Shown here piece by piece: positions 1-8,772 of a DNA stretch of 64,000 nt. The stretch comes from Meiothermus sp. QL-1. Its GTDB lineage: Bacteria; Deinococcota; Deinococci; Deinococcales; Thermaceae. The stretch's first letter is position 1. Every line of letters starts with the position of its first letter. Where the stretch lies: contig NZ_QQSV01000002.1 of assembly GCF_003351145.1 (NCBI RefSeq), forward strand, positions 186,001-250,000, read 5' to 3'. The notes below the pieces were generated by a model. That model was not told where the DNA came from, searched no databases, and worked only from the letters and a program-made list of their open reading frames with translations. Both the position numbers and the translations under genes were made by a program.

Positions 1-1077
1 GCCGATTTTAACCGCAGCCAGCGCGACTACCGGGTGGTGGCCCAGTATGTGGGCGACCTGCGCGAAGGAGGGGTGAAGCTCATCTCGGCCTTGCGGGCAG
101 GGAATGCGCCCCAGCTTTACTACGGTGAGGTTTCCTTTGTGGGCCGGGCGGTGCAGGAGAACCTGGCCCTGCCGCTGGACGAGTACTTAGGGGGATTGCC
201 GGCCGACTTCTATGCGAGCCTCATGGAGACCGGGCGCTTCCGGGGCCGCACCTATGCCCTGCCGGTGGAGCTGCATCTGCCGGTGCTCTTTTACAACGCC
301 GACCAGCTCGCAGCCCGCCGCCTGGCCCCCCCCGAGACCTGGGAGGCCCTGGCCCGGGTGGCCCAGCAGCTCACCACCCGCTCGGCCAGGGGGTTCGTGG
401 TGGTCAGCGACGTCTACAGTTTCAGCACGGTGGTGATGGCCCGGGGAGGGCAGTTGGTGCGCGAGGGCCGGCCCAACTTCACCGACCCAAAGGTGGTGGA
501 GAGCCTGGAGTACCTGCAGGGCCTGGTGCGGGGAGGGGCCGCGGTGAGCCGCAACATCGCCGAGGCCCAGTTCGCCATGGTGGACTTCGTGCGCACCCGG
601 GTTTTCATGGGCATCGCCCCCATCACCCTCTGGCCCGTGCTGGAAAGCCGCACCCCCATTCCCTTTCGCCTTGGGGTGGCGCCGGTGCCCCAAAGCCCTG
701 GAGGCCGGCTGCCCCTGGCTGGGGGCAACCTGATGGTGCTCCGGGGGGCCAGCGAGGCCCAGGCCCGGGGGGCGGTGGCCTTCTGGCGCTACTGGATGGA
801 GCCGGCGATTCTGGCCGACTGGGTCCGGACTACCTACGCCCTGCCCCTGCGGCGGGCGGTGGAGCCCCTGCTGGGGGACTTCTACCGCCAAGACCCGCGC
901 CGGCGGGTGGTGCTGGCGGGCCTCGAGCAGGCCCAGACCTGGACCCAGGACCCCGAGATGACCCTTTGGTACGCTCCGCTGGAGGAGGCGCTGGAGCGGG
1001 TGCTCAAGGGAAACGCCGCGCCCCGGCTGGCGCTGGAGGAGGCCCAGCGCAAGGCCCTGGCGCTGGAGCGGCGCTAG
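1..1077 (+). CDS. ABC transporter extracellular solute-binding protein, 5'-truncated
   Basis: The reading frame is open from base 1 and ends at TAG 1075-1077, so the signal peptide and N-terminal part lie outside the window; 358 residues are visible. The protein has the look of a family 1 (sugar/glycerol-3-phosphate type) periplasmic binding protein: an extended ligand-cleft segment around LPVELHLPVLFYN, a typical ALPLDEYL stretch, and a C-terminal lobe ending in a Lys/Arg-Glu-rich helix. It would deliver a carbohydrate or related solute to an ABC permease that is not visible here. It converges on the P-type ATPase and shares its CTAG stop tetranucleotide with it. Substrate cannot be told from the sequence; maltose-, glycerol-phosphate- or oligosaccharide-binding are all possible. 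Confidence 0.8.
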   Translation, partial: ADFNRSQRDYRVVAQYVGDLREGGVKLISALRAGNAPQLYYGEVSFVGRAVQENLALPLDEYLGGLPADFYASLMETGRFRGRTYALPVELHLPVLFYNADQLAARRLAPPETWEALARVAQQLTTRSARGFVVVSDVYSFSTVVMARGGQLVREGRPNFTDPKVVESLEYLQGLVRGGAAVSRNIAEAQFAMVDFVRTRVFMGIAPITLWPVLESRTPIPFRLGVAPVPQSPGGRLPLAGGNLMVLRGASEAQARGAVAFWRYWMEPAILADWVRTTYALPLRRAVEPLLGDFYRQDPRRRVVLAGLEQAQTWTQDPEMTLWYAPLEEALERVLKGNAAPRLALEEAQRKALALERR

Positions 1078-3527
1078 GACTCGTGCTGCCGGTACCAGCG
1101 GGCAATGGCCGAGGCAGCGGCCCAGGTCAGGAGGGCGGCGGTCAGCACGTACCCCATCTGTTCGCCCGAAAGGGGGACCAGGCCCAGCAGCAGCCGGCCC
1201 TGGGGCAGCGCGAAGGCCAGGCCCACCAGGGCCACCCCCGCGGCGATGCTCAGGTCCAGCCAGCGGTTGGGTAGCGGCAGGAGGTGCAGGCTCCTCGCGG
1301 GGTAGGCGAAGATGAGCTGGGCGAGGGACTCGTACAGGAAAACCGCGCTGCGCACGGCCTCCGGGCCCAGGCCTCGCAGGTGCAGAAGGACCAGCAGGCC
1401 TGCGCCTAGAAGCGCCTTGATCGCCCCACTAATCAAAATGAAGGTCAGCGAGGGGCGGTCCAGCAGGGGGGCCTTGGGGTCGCGGGGCCGCTGGCGCATT
1501 ACCCCAGGGTTGCGGTCGACCCCCAGGGCCAGGGCGGGGGGGCCGTCGGCTAGGATGTTGATCCACAAAAGCTGCACCGCGGTAAGGGGGAGGAAGAAGG
1601 CCCCTGTCGTCTCGCGCAGGCCTAAACCCACTGCGGCCAGAAGGCCTAGGAGCACCAGCAGCACCAGGGCCACGTTGGTGGAGAAGAGGAAGCGGATGAA
1701 CTTCTGGATGTTCTCGTATATGCTGCGGCCCTCCTCGATGGCCGTCACAATGGTGGCGAAGTTATCGTCCAGCAGCACCAGATCGGCCACCTCGCGGCTT
1801 ACCTCCGAGCCCCGCTGGCCCATGGCCACCCCCACATCGGCTCGTTTGAGGGCGGGCGCATCGTTCACCCCATCCCCGGTCATGGCCACCACCTCACCCT
1901 GGGCCTTCAAAGCTTCCACCAGGCGCAGCTTGTGCTCCGGGCGCACCCGGGCGAAGACGCTGACCTCGCGCAAGACCTTGGCCAGCGCCTCCGCTCCGAG
2001 GGGCTCCAGCTCCTCGCCGGTGAGCACCCGTTCGCTTGGGATGCCTACCTGGCGAGCGATGGCCTGGGCGGTGGCGGGGTGGTCGCCCGTTACCATCAAG
2101 ACCCGGATGCCTGCGGCCTGGGCTGCCTGGATGGCCCCGGGTACCTCGGGCCGCGGAGGGTCCCAGAACAGGGCCAGCCCGGCGAATTGGAGGCCCTCCT
2201 CCCGCTCCCCCTCGCCCCAGGCCAGCCCCAGCACCCGGTAGCCCTCGGCGGCGTAGGCCAGGGCCTTTTCCTGCCACAGTTGGCGCTCCGTTGGGCTCAG
2301 GCTGGCGCGCTCCAGCAGCACCTCGGGTGCCCCCTTGAGGTAGCTCACCAGGCCCCTCTCCTCCCGCACGGTTATCCGGAGGAAGCGATGGCGGCTGTCG
2401 AAGGGCCGTTCGCTGTGGCGGGGCACGGCGCGCAGGGCTTCGGGGTTCACCCCCTGGCTGCGCAGGTAGGCCAGCAGGGCCAGATCCATGGGGTCGCCGG
2501 CTTGGTGGTCGGCCTCGTTGGCCAAGGCGCAGACCCGATAGGCGGCCTGGAGGTTGGGGCTATCGATGGCCCGCACTTCCATGCGGTTTTCCGTGAGGGT
2601 ACCGGTCTTGTCGGTGGCGATGACCGTGACCGAGCCCAGCGCCTCCACCGCAGCGAGCCGGCGCACCACCGCCTTGCGCCGGGCCATCCGCTCTACCCCA
2701 AGCGATAGGGTGAGGGTAAGGACCGCGGGCAGGCCCTCGGGGACGGCGGCCACCGCCAGGGCCACCGCGAACAGGAGCACCTCACCCAGCCGGTGCCAGC
2801 CCTCAAAGACCACGCCCCCCAGCGCCACCAGAAAGGCCACCCCCAGCACTGCCCGGGCCACCTGGTGCCCGAACTGCCGCAGGCGGCGCTCCAGGGGGGT
2901 GGGGTCGGCCCGTACCGTGCCCAGCATCACCGCCAACCGGCCCAAGGCGCTGTGTGCGCCAGTGCGCACCACCTGGGCCAGGGCTTTGCCCCGCGTCAGC
3001 AGGGTGCCGGCGTAAAGCTCGTGGCCCACTTCCTTTTCCACGGGCAAGCTTTCCCCGGTGAGGACCGATTCGTCTACCGCCGGGTGTCCTTCCAAAAGCT
3101 CGGCATCGGCGGGGATGCGGTCGCCGGCCTCGAGCCGGATGACATCCCCAGGCACCAGCCGGTCGCTGGCCACCTGCTGCCAGCGTCCTTCCCGCCGCAC
3201 CCAGATGCGCGGCACGGCCAGGGCCTCGAGCCGGCGCAGGGCGGCCTCTGACCGGCTCTCCTGCCAAAGGCCAAGCCCCGCGTTGAAAAGCAGGATAAGG
3301 CCGATGGCGATGGACTCGAAGGGCAGGCCATGGCCGCCTTCCAGGCCCCAAAGCGCCAGGTCCACCCCTAAAGCGAAGAGCAGGATGTAGATGAGGGGGC
3401 TCTTGAACTGCCGCAAAAATCGGTGCAGAAAGCTTTCGGGCGACTTCTCGGGCAGCCGGTTGGGGCCGTGGATTTCCAGCCGTCGCTTGGCTTCTGCCTC
3501 GCTCAGGCCCGGCGGTAGGGTTCGCAC
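1074..3527 (-). CDS. P-type cation-transporting ATPase, type II (SERCA/PMCA-like)
   Basis: Integral membrane cation pump of 817 residues. It carries a short cation-ATPase N-terminal domain ([18 protein letters not shown]), the actuator motif LTGES near residue 158, the M4 motif VPEGLPA near 263, the phosphorylation motif DKTGTL with Asp about 306, the hinge [12 protein letters not shown], and the M6 motif [15 protein letters not shown]. These are the hallmarks of P2 ATPases moving Ca2+ or a similar divalent/monovalent cation; the ion is not decided. The frame stays open upstream to 3800, but that extension is low-complexity and would run into the divergent CAP gene. I place the start at GTG 3527 because a TACCCT -10 box lies 6 nt before it (leaderless type); ATG 3593 is the alternative. 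Confidence 0.88.
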   Translation of the reverse strand: MRTLPPGLSEAEAKRRLEIHGPNRLPEKSPESFLHRFLRQFKSPLIYILLFALGVDLALWGLEGGHGLPFESIAIGLILLFNAGLGLWQESRSEAALRRLEALAVPRIWVRREGRWQQVASDRLVPGDVIRLEAGDRIPADAELLEGHPAVDESVLTGESLPVEKEVGHELYAGTLLTRGKALAQVVRTGAHSALGRLAVMLGTVRADPTPLERRLRQFGHQVARAVLGVAFLVALGGVVFEGWHRLGEVLLFAVALAVAAVPEGLPAVLTLTLSLGVERMARRKAVVRRLAAVEALGSVTVIATDKTGTLTENRMEVRAIDSPNLQAAYRVCALANEADHQAGDPMDLALLAYLRSQGVNPEALRAVPRHSERPFDSRHRFLRITVREERGLVSYLKGAPEVLLERASLSPTERQLWQEKALAYAAEGYRVLGLAWGEGEREEGLQFAGLALFWDPPRPEVPGAIQAAQAAGIRVLMVTGDHPATAQAIARQVGIPSERVLTGEELEPLGAEALAKVLREVSVFARVRPEHKLRLVEALKAQGEVVAMTGDGVNDAPALKRADVGVAMGQRGSEVSREVADLVLLDDNFATIVTAIEEGRSIYENIQKFIRFLFSTNVALVLLVLLGLLAAVGLGLRETTGAFFLPLTAVQLLWINILADGPPALALGVDRNPGVMRQRPRDPKAPLLDRPSLTFILISGAIKALLGAGLLVLLHLRGLGPEAVRSAVFLYESLAQLIFAYPARSLHLLPLPNRWLDLSIAAGVALVGLAFALPQGRLLLGLVPLSGEQMGYVLTAALLTWAAASAIARWYRQHES

Positions 3528-3591
3528 GGGCCCAGGGTAGCGGCCTAGCCAAGGGACAGGTGCCCCTGTGGTATGCTCGGGCCGGGCTGCC

Positions 3592-4053
3592 ATGAAAGGC
3601 CTGGTCTGGCTTTTGCTGCTTGGCTTTACCTGGGCTTGGGCCCAAGGCCCAGAAGGGCTCGAGGCCCGCGTGCTGTCCCTCATCAACCAAGCCCGGGCCA
3701 AGGGGGTGGCCTGCCGGGGGGGCGGGGGCGGGTACAGCCTGCCCCCCCTGCGCCCCAACTCCACCCTGGCCCAGGTGGCCCGGGGCCATGCCCGAGACAT
3801 GGCCCGCCACGGCTTTGTGTCCCACTATTTTCAGGGGGTGGGCCCCCGGCTGCGGGTGGCCCGGGCCGGGTACCGCTACCTGCGGATGTCCGAGATCATA
3901 TTCAAAGGCCGCAGCGGCGACCCTGCGAGGGCGGTGCGCTGGTGGCTGCGCTCGCCCACGCATTGCCGCGCGATTATGAACCCCTACTACACCGAGGCCG
4001 GCGCGGGGTTTCGTGGCAACGCCTGGGTGGTGGTGCTGGCCCAGCCCCGCTAG
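3592..4053 (+). CDS. Secreted CAP (SCP/PR-1/Ag5) domain protein
   Basis: A 153-residue protein with a signal peptide of about 18 residues (MKGLVWLLLLGFTWAWAQ). The rest is a minimal CAP fold: LINQAR near the N-terminus, the RPNSTLAQVARGHARDMA helix, H-F-x-SHYF, a WWLRSPTHCRAIMNP block, and the closing AGAGFRGNAWVVVLAQ strand. Bacterial stand-alone CAP proteins are exported and mostly of unknown biochemical function. Two Cys residues could form one disulfide. The gene is divergent from the P-type ATPase, and a TATGCT box at 3572-3577 may be its -10. It ends in a CTAG shared with the convergent membrane-protein gene. Confidence 0.82.
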   Translation: MKGLVWLLLLGFTWAWAQGPEGLEARVLSLINQARAKGVACRGGGGGYSLPPLRPNSTLAQVARGHARDMARHGFVSHYFQGVGPRLRVARAGYRYLRMSEIIFKGRSGDPARAVRWWLRSPTHCRAIMNPYYTEAGAGFRGNAWVVVLAQPR

Positions 4054-4289
4054 GGTTTTTGGGCCAGCCGCAGGATGAGGAGCATGCCCAGGCTTTGGAG
4101 CAGGGGGAACGACATCAGGGTAAGGGCCCCGGGCCACAGGGCGAAAAGCCCGATGGGCACCACTGTGGCCACGGTGCTGATCCACATGAGCTCGGTGCGC
4201 TGGCGTTCCCGTAGCAGCCGGTAGACGATGTAGTTGTTGAGAAAGGCAAAGGCCAAAAGCAAGATCCAGGCCAGCACCAGGGTGTTCAT
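4050..4289 (-). CDS. Small integral membrane protein, unknown function
   Basis: A 79-residue protein, nearly all hydrophobic, with three likely membrane helices: residues about 3-20 (LVLAWILLLAFAFLNNYIV), 29-50 and 53-73, separated by a basic-acidic loop (RLLRERQRTEL). No family is recognised. The ATG at 4289 is preceded by TAGAAT at 4297-4302 with a 7-nt gap, matching the leaderless pattern seen elsewhere in the window; an ATG at 4298 overlaps that box and is less likely. Its promoter is back to back with that of the magnesium operon, so the two may be co-regulated, but nothing else ties it to magnesium. Confidence 0.6.
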   Translation of the reverse strand: MNTLVLAWILLLAFAFLNNYIVYRLLRERQRTELMWISTVATVVPIGLFALWPGALTLMSFPLLQSLGMLLILRLAQKP

Positions 4290-4313
4290 GCCCTGCATTC
4301 TACGATGCTGGCC

Positions 4314-4342
4314 TTGACAGGCCCCGCTGGCTTTTCTACCAT
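4314..4342 (+). promoter_or_regulatory. Consensus-type promoter of the mgtE-mgtC operon
   Basis: TTGACA at 4314-4319, a 17-bp spacer and TACCAT at 4337-4342. The -35 is a perfect sigma-70 hexamer, and -35 boxes this good are rare in this window. Transcription would begin near 4349, giving a leader of roughly 177 nt before mgtE, unlike the many leaderless genes nearby. Confidence 0.7.
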
Positions 4343-4364
4343 GCGTTGGGCTGAAGCCCCCCTG

Positions 4365-4443
4365 AAGGAGGTGAACGACCATGGAAGAGCCTGGTAGTTC
4401 TTACCCGTTCCCGGTGGGGGGCTCGCGGCTTCGTTCGTCCTGA
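4365..4443 (+). CDS. Leader peptide upstream of mgtE (20 codons, ATG 4381)
   Basis: ATG 4381 to TGA 4441-4443 encodes a 20-residue peptide beginning MEEPGSSYPFPV and ending in an Arg/Ser-rich tail. It is preceded by AAGGAGGTGA at 4365-4374, a ten-base match to the 16S anti-Shine-Dalgarno, with six bases to the ATG; this is the strongest ribosome-binding site I noticed in the window. The peptide starts with two acidic residues followed by proline and has further prolines at positions 9 and 11. Codons such as GGT, AGT, TCT and CGT are unusual against the G/C-ending codons of the neighbours. By analogy with MgtL of enterobacterial mgtA it may sense Mg2+ through ribosome destabilisation; that role is inference. 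The feature span includes the ribosome-binding site. Confidence 0.55.
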
Positions 4444-4487
4444 GCACCCCAAAAAACGGCGGTAGACATTGGGCACGGCCTATTCGA

Positions 4488-4510
4488 CCCCCCAGGCTTT
4501 TCACGGGGGG
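4488..4510 (+). promoter_or_regulatory. Hairpin just before the mgtE ribosome-binding site
   Basis: CCCCCC at 4488-4493 can pair with GGGGGG at 4505-4510 over an 11-nt loop; the mgtE Shine-Dalgarno GGAGGTG follows at 4515-4521. Two more complementary runs lie upstream, CCCCCC at 4357-4362 before the leader peptide and GGGGGG at 4416-4421 inside it, so the four segments alternate C-G-C-G and could form mutually exclusive pairs. GC-rich DNA makes such runs common, so this is suggestive only. Confidence 0.35.
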
Positions 4511-4525
4511 CGCTGGAGGTGTGTT

Positions 4526-5890
4526 GTGGAACACGAGTTCAAGACCCTAATTGCTCAGAAGGACCTAGGCCGGCTTAAGGCCCTCCTAGCTGCCCAGCCC
4601 GACGAGCGGGTTGTGGAGGAGCTGCGCAGCCTCGACCCCCCGGCGCGGGTGGTGGTCTTTCGCCTTCTAGACAAGGAGAAGGCCCTGCGGGTCTTCGAGG
4701 AGCTGGACCGCCCCGAGCAGTCCGAGCTGGTGCGGGCTATGGAGGACCCCGAAATCCTGGGCCTTCTTACCGAGCTCGACCCCGAGGAGCAGACCCAGCT
4801 TTTGGAGGAGCTGCCGGCCAAGGTGGTCAAGCGCCTTCTGCAGGAGCTCTCTCCCGAGGCCCGCGCGCAGGTGAGCTTTTTGCTGGGTTTTCCCGAAGGC
4901 AGCGCGGCCCGGCTGATGGACCCTTACTACCTGGCCCTGCCCCAGGAGACTCCCGCCGAGGCAGCGCTGGAGCGGGCCCGGACCTCCGACCTCGAGCCCG
5001 ACGACCTGGAGGTTATCTTCGTACTGGGGCCAGGGCGGGTGTACGAGGGGTACGTCCCGATTGCCCGCCTGCTCAAGGCCCCCCCGGGGACCCCCTTGGG
5101 CCAGCTCGCCGAGGGAAAGGGGGTCTGGGTCTCGGCCTATGCCCCGGAGGCCCAGGCAGCTGAGCTGTTTTTGAGCGAGGGGCTCAAACTGCTGCCGGTG
5201 CTGGACCGGGAGGACCGGATGCTGGGGGTCATCCATGCCGGGCGTGCCTTCGAGCTTTTGCAGGAGCAGGAGGCCAAGCGGGTGGTGCGCTTCGGAGGGA
5301 CTTTGGCCCTGCCACCCCAGGGGGCCGATATCGACATCGTCAAGGACCCTTTCCGCCGGCTCTTCCTGGGGCGCTTTGTCTGGCTGGCGCTGCTTACGGT
5401 GTTCGGCGTTTTCACCTCCACCTTCGTGGCTGCCCAGGAGGAGATGCTCTCGGCGGCCATCATCCTGGCGGCCTTTGTGGCCCCTATCATCGATATGGGG
5501 GGCAACACCGGCAGCCAGACCGCCACTTTGGTCATCCGCTCCATGGCCCTGGGCCAGGTGCGTCTGCGCTGGCGGGACTTCCTGTTCGTGCTAAAGCGCG
5601 ACGTGCCCGTGGCCCTGGCCTTGGGTCTCGCCATTGCCCTGCTCGAGGCCCTCCTGGCCTTTTTCTCCAAGGGGGTGGGGGCGGAGATCCTTTGGGTGGT
5701 GGGGCTGGCCATGCTGACCGTGACCATGCTGGGGAGCCTGGTGGGCATCGTGCTGCCCTTCTTGGCCAAGCGCTTGGGGGCCGATCCGGCCACCCTGAGC
5801 GCGCCCGTAATCACCTCGGTGATGGACCTTCTGGGGGTGGCGGTCTACTTCGGCTACGCCTACATCTTCCTGGGGCATCTGTTGCGCTAG
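4526..5890 (+). CDS. mgtE: Magnesium transporter MgtE
   Basis: A 454-residue Mg2+ channel/transporter. Residues about 1-125 form the superhelical MgtE N domain (LDPEEQTQLLEELPAKVVKRLLQEL), 130-250 the CBS pair that acts as cytosolic Mg2+ sensor, and 270-454 five membrane helices with the signature PIIDMGGNTGSQTATLVIRS and a C-terminal TSVMDLLGVAVYFGYA. Length matches the structurally known Thermus thermophilus protein (about 450). I chose GTG 4526 because GGAGGTG at 4515-4521 sits at proper distance and the family N-terminus begins there; the open frame extends to 4469 without a convincing start. It is followed nine bases later by mgtC, so both are probably under the long leader. Confidence 0.95.
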   Translation: MEHEFKTLIAQKDLGRLKALLAAQPDERVVEELRSLDPPARVVVFRLLDKEKALRVFEELDRPEQSELVRAMEDPEILGLLTELDPEEQTQLLEELPAKVVKRLLQELSPEARAQVSFLLGFPEGSAARLMDPYYLALPQETPAEAALERARTSDLEPDDLEVIFVLGPGRVYEGYVPIARLLKAPPGTPLGQLAEGKGVWVSAYAPEAQAAELFLSEGLKLLPVLDREDRMLGVIHAGRAFELLQEQEAKRVVRFGGTLALPPQGADIDIVKDPFRRLFLGRFVWLALLTVFGVFTSTFVAAQEEMLSAAIILAAFVAPIIDMGGNTGSQTATLVIRSMALGQVRLRWRDFLFVLKRDVPVALALGLAIALLEALLAFFSKGVGAEILWVVGLAMLTVTMLGSLVGIVLPFLAKRLGADPATLSAPVITSVMDLLGVAVYFGYAYIFLGHLLR

Positions 5891-5899
5891 GAGGTGGTC

Positions 5900-6607
5900 A
5901 TGGACCTGGGAGAGTTCATGCTGCGGGTTCTCGTTGCCTTGCTGCTGGGGGCCTTTATTGGGGTAGAGCGCCAGCGGCGGCAAAGCCTGGCGGGCATGCG
6001 CACCAACGCCCTGGTCTCGGTGGGGGCGGCGCTTTTCGTGAGCATCTCGGCCATGGTGGAGGTGAACGGCGTTCTTGATCCCACCCGGATTGCCGCCCAG
6101 GTGGTCTCGGGCATTGGGTTTTTAGGGGCCGGGGTGATTTTGCGGGAGGGCCTGAACGTGCGGGGTCTGAACACCGCGGCCACGCTTTGGGGGGCGGCCG
6201 CGGTGGGGTCGCTGGCGGGCTCGGGCTTCCTGCCCCAGGCCGCGCTCGGCGCCTTAGCGGTGCTTTTCATCAACCTGGTGGTGCGGGGCCTGGCCCGCTA
6301 TTTCGAGGCAAAGGAACGCAATGGGGGGGGCGAGACCGAGGTGACCTACAGCCTACAGGCGGTTTGCCGCTCGGAGGACGAGACCCGGGTGCGGCTTCTT
6401 CTGCTGCAAAACCTGGTTGGAAGCCCCCTGCGCCTCAGATTGCTGGAGACCAGCGACCTCGACACGCCGGGGCGGCTGCAGCTCCGGGCCGAGCTGGTGA
6501 GCCTGGGGCGGCAGGAGCGCAGCCTGGAGGAGGTGGTGGGACGCCTCAGCCTCGAGCCCGGCGTGAGCGCGGTACGCTGGAGGGTGCTGGGCGAGGTTGA
6601 AACCTAG
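5900..6607 (+). CDS. MgtC/SapB family membrane protein
   Basis: A 235-residue protein with the MgtC/SapB transmembrane region in the first 140 residues: GAFIGVERQRRQSLAGMRTN, the hallmark SGIGFLGAGVILREG and GLNTAATLWGAAAVG. Residues about 150-235 form a soluble ACT-like domain. MgtC proteins help bacteria cope with low Mg2+ and modulate F-type ATP synthase in enterobacteria; the exact activity here is unknown. It lies nine bases after mgtE with the Shine-Dalgarno AGGAGG at the mgtE stop, and ATG 5900 is preferred over the GTG at 5894, which overlaps that site. Its 3' end shares a CTAG stop tetranucleotide with the convergent reductase gene. Confidence 0.9.
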   Translation: MDLGEFMLRVLVALLLGAFIGVERQRRQSLAGMRTNALVSVGAALFVSISAMVEVNGVLDPTRIAAQVVSGIGFLGAGVILREGLNVRGLNTAATLWGAAAVGSLAGSGFLPQAALGALAVLFINLVVRGLARYFEAKERNGGGETEVTYSLQAVCRSEDETRVRLLLLQNLVGSPLRLRLLETSDLDTPGRLQLRAELVSLGRQERSLEEVVGRLSLEPGVSAVRWRVLGEVET

Positions 6608-7968
6608 TCTGCGAGGGCCTGGAGCATGGCCTCCACGCTGGTCAGCTTGACCCTGGGGCGGCCCTGGGCCTGGCCCTGGGCGCACTCGAGCGCGTCCAGC
6701 CTGAGCCATTCGGCCAGGGTCACAAACCGTACTCCCCGCTCTTTCAGCAGCCGGGGGATGGCCCCGGGGTCGGGCTCGAGGGCCCGCGGCAGGCCGGGCG
6801 CGTCCTCCAGCAGGCGCTTTATCGTCTCGGCGGCGTCGGCCTTGTTGGTGCCGATTACCCCGGTGGGCCCCCGCTTAATCCAGCCCGCGGTGTACTCACC
6901 CGGGGCCACCTGGCCCTCCCGCAGCACCCGCCCCCCCTGGTTGGGGATGATGCCCCTGCGTTCGTCGAAGGGCACCCCGGGCAGGGGCACCCCCCTGTAG
7001 CCCACCGAGCGCAGGACCATGCCCACCTCCAGCTCCTCGTAGACCCCGGTGCCCACCGCGTTCAGGTTCTCGTCCAGCCGGTTGCGCTCCAGCCGCACCC
7101 GCTCGACCCGGCCGTTGCCCAGGATGGCCACCGGCGAGACCCAGAAGCGGATGTGTACCCGCCGGGGCTTGCCGGTTAGGGGCCTAGAGGCGAACTCCCG
7201 CAGCACCTCTATGTTTTTGAGCAAGCCTGGGTCACCTGCAATCGCAGCAGCGCTTTTTTCGTCGAGCTCGAGCTCCTCGGGACGAACCACCACATCGGCG
7301 TTCAGAAGCTCGCCCAGCTCGCGCAATTCCTTGGTGGTGAACTTGGCCTGGGCCGGGCCCCGGCGGCCCAGCATGTAGATATCGGTCACCTGGCTTTGGG
7401 CCAGCACCGGCAGGGCGTGGTCGGCGATGTCGGTGAGCCGCAGCTCCTCGGCCGACTTGGCCAGGATGCGGCTCACGTCCACCGCCACGTTGCCCACCCC
7501 CACCACAGCCACCCCCCGCACGTCCAGCCGGATGGGGAGGTCCTTGTAGTCGGGGTGGCCGTTGTACCAGGCCACGAACTCGGTGGCCGAGAGGCTGCCT
7601 GCCAGGTCCTCGCCCGGGATGTTGAGATGGCGGTCGCTCGAGGCCCCTACGGTGTAGACAGCCGCGTCGTAGTAGCGGCGCAGGTCGGCCCGGGTCAGGT
7701 CGCGTCCGAAGGCCACGTGCCCGAAGAAGCGCACCTTTGGGTCCTGCAGGACCTTTTGCATCACTTTGGTGACCGATTTGATGGTCTGGTGGTCGGGGGC
7801 CACCCCATAGCGCACCAGGCCAAACGGGGTGGGTAGCCGGTCAAAGACGTCCACCAAGACCGGCACCTCGCTCTGCTTGATCAGCGCCTCGGCCGCGTAA
7901 ATCCCCGAGGGGCCTGCGCCGATCACGGCAACCCGCAGGGGACGGTTTGTATCGAACTGGTCTGCCAT
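6604..7968 (-). CDS. FAD-dependent NADPH-ferredoxin reductase, FprA/adrenodoxin-reductase type
   Basis: A 454-residue flavoprotein with an N-terminal FAD-binding Rossmann motif VAVIGAGPSGIYAAEAL, the diagnostic DRLPTPFGLVRYGVAPDHQ.IKSV segment of the adrenodoxin reductase/FprA family, an NADP-binding GVGNVAVDVSR motif, and the C-terminal GWIKRGPTGVIGTNKADA block. It should move electrons between NADPH and a ferredoxin in the cytoplasm. ATG 7968 follows GGAGG with correct spacing; the frame remains open upstream, but that part lies antisense to rlmB and has no family resemblance. It stands alone between mgtC and rlmB, so context gives no partner. Confidence 0.9.
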   Translation of the reverse strand: MADQFDTNRPLRVAVIGAGPSGIYAAEALIKQSEVPVLVDVFDRLPTPFGLVRYGVAPDHQTIKSVTKVMQKVLQDPKVRFFGHVAFGRDLTRADLRRYYDAAVYTVGASSDRHLNIPGEDLAGSLSATEFVAWYNGHPDYKDLPIRLDVRGVAVVGVGNVAVDVSRILAKSAEELRLTDIADHALPVLAQSQVTDIYMLGRRGPAQAKFTTKELRELGELLNADVVVRPEELELDEKSAAAIAGDPGLLKNIEVLREFASRPLTGKPRRVHIRFWVSPVAILGNGRVERVRLERNRLDENLNAVGTGVYEELEVGMVLRSVGYRGVPLPGVPFDERRGIIPNQGGRVLREGQVAPGEYTAGWIKRGPTGVIGTNKADAAETIKRLLEDAPGLPRALEPDPGAIPRLLKERGVRFVTLAEWLRLDALECAQGQAQGRPRVKLTSVEAMLQALAD

Positions 7969-8034
7969 TTTTCCTCCCACCGCTAGACTGGTGGTATACC
8001 AGCTTACTAGCTGCCCATCATAGCGCAAGACCCG

Positions 8035-8040
8035 TAGACT
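8035..8040 (+). promoter_or_regulatory. Leaderless-type -10 box of rlmB
   Basis: TAGACT followed by six bases and then ATG 8047, with no Shine-Dalgarno. This is the same TAnnnT-N5-9-start layout found before many genes in the window, and it implies that transcription starts at or very near the initiation codon. Confidence 0.5.
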
Positions 8041-8046
8041 GGCCCT

Positions 8047-8772
8047 ATGCTTATCTACGGACGAAACCCGGTTTTGGAGGCCTTGCGGGAGGGCCTGGTG
8101 GGGCGGGTCTGGGTGGCCCGGGGCGTGGAACGCTGGCTTTTGGAGGAGCTGGAGAGGCTGGGTGTGGCCTACCAGCTGGTGCCCCGCATCGAACTCGACC
8201 AGATGGTGAAGACCACCCATCACCAGGGCCTGGTGGCCGAGATGGAAGACCTGGGCTACGCCGACCCTGAAGCGCCCTTTGCTCTGGCCAAGCGGCGAGG
8301 GGAGGCCCCCTTGCTGGTGGTGTTGGACGGCATCACCGACCCCCGCAACTACGGGGCCCTCATCCGCAGCGCCTTTGCCCTGGGCGCCCACGGGGTGGTC
8401 ACAGAGGAACGGCGCAGCGCGCCCCTTTCGGCCCTGGTGCTCAAGGCCTCGGCTGGTGCGGCCCGCAGGATTCCCCTGCTTCAGGTCAAAAACCTCCCCC
8501 GCTACCTGGAGGCTCTCAAGAAGCGCAACCTGTGGGTCTACGGCACCAGCGGCCGGGCCTCCAGGACCATCGCGGAGCTGGACTACCAGCGCCCGCTGGC
8601 GGTGGTGATTGGCTCGGAAGGGGAGGGAATGCGTCGGTTGGTGGCCGAACACTGCGACGAGCTGGTCCGGATTCCCCTGGTAGAGGGGGCCGAGAGCCTC
8701 AACGCAGCGGTGGCCCTGGGGGTGGTGCTGTACCAGGCCCGGCTGGCGCGGGGGGCTCACACATCCCAGTAG
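8047..8772 (+). CDS. rlmB: 23S rRNA 2'-O-ribose methyltransferase RlmB-like (TrmH/SpoU family)
   Basis: A 241-residue SPOUT methyltransferase. The N-terminal substrate-binding domain begins YGRNPVLEAL and the C-terminal half has the three SpoU motifs: LDGITDPRNYGALIRSA, VIGSEGEGMRRL and LVRIPLVEGAESLNAAVALGVVLYQ. Members with this layout 2'-O-methylate G2251 (E. coli numbering) of 23S rRNA, though closely related TrmH proteins modify tRNA. It has its own leaderless-type promoter. The last 16 bases overlap the 3' end of mqnA on the opposite strand. Confidence 0.9.
   Translation: MLIYGRNPVLEALREGLVGRVWVARGVERWLLEELERLGVAYQLVPRIELDQMVKTTHHQGLVAEMEDLGYADPEAPFALAKRRGEAPLLVVLDGITDPRNYGALIRSAFALGAHGVVTEERRSAPLSALVLKASAGAARRIPLLQVKNLPRYLEALKKRNLWVYGTSGRASRTIAELDYQRPLAVVIGSEGEGMRRLVAEHCDELVRIPLVEGAESLNAAVALGVVLYQARLARGAHTSQ

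Noticed and set aside
3528-3800. Extra N-terminus for the P-type ATPase (start 3800 or 3593)
   Set aside because: The segment is low-complexity and antisense to the CAP gene; family proteins begin close to residue GLSEAEA, and a leaderless -10 precedes GTG 3527.
4349-4525. M-box (ykoK) Mg2+ riboswitch before mgtE
   Set aside because: The leader length fits, but none of the conserved M-box blocks (GTTAGGTGAGGCTCC, AATGTC, GACGCCAATGGGTCA) is present.
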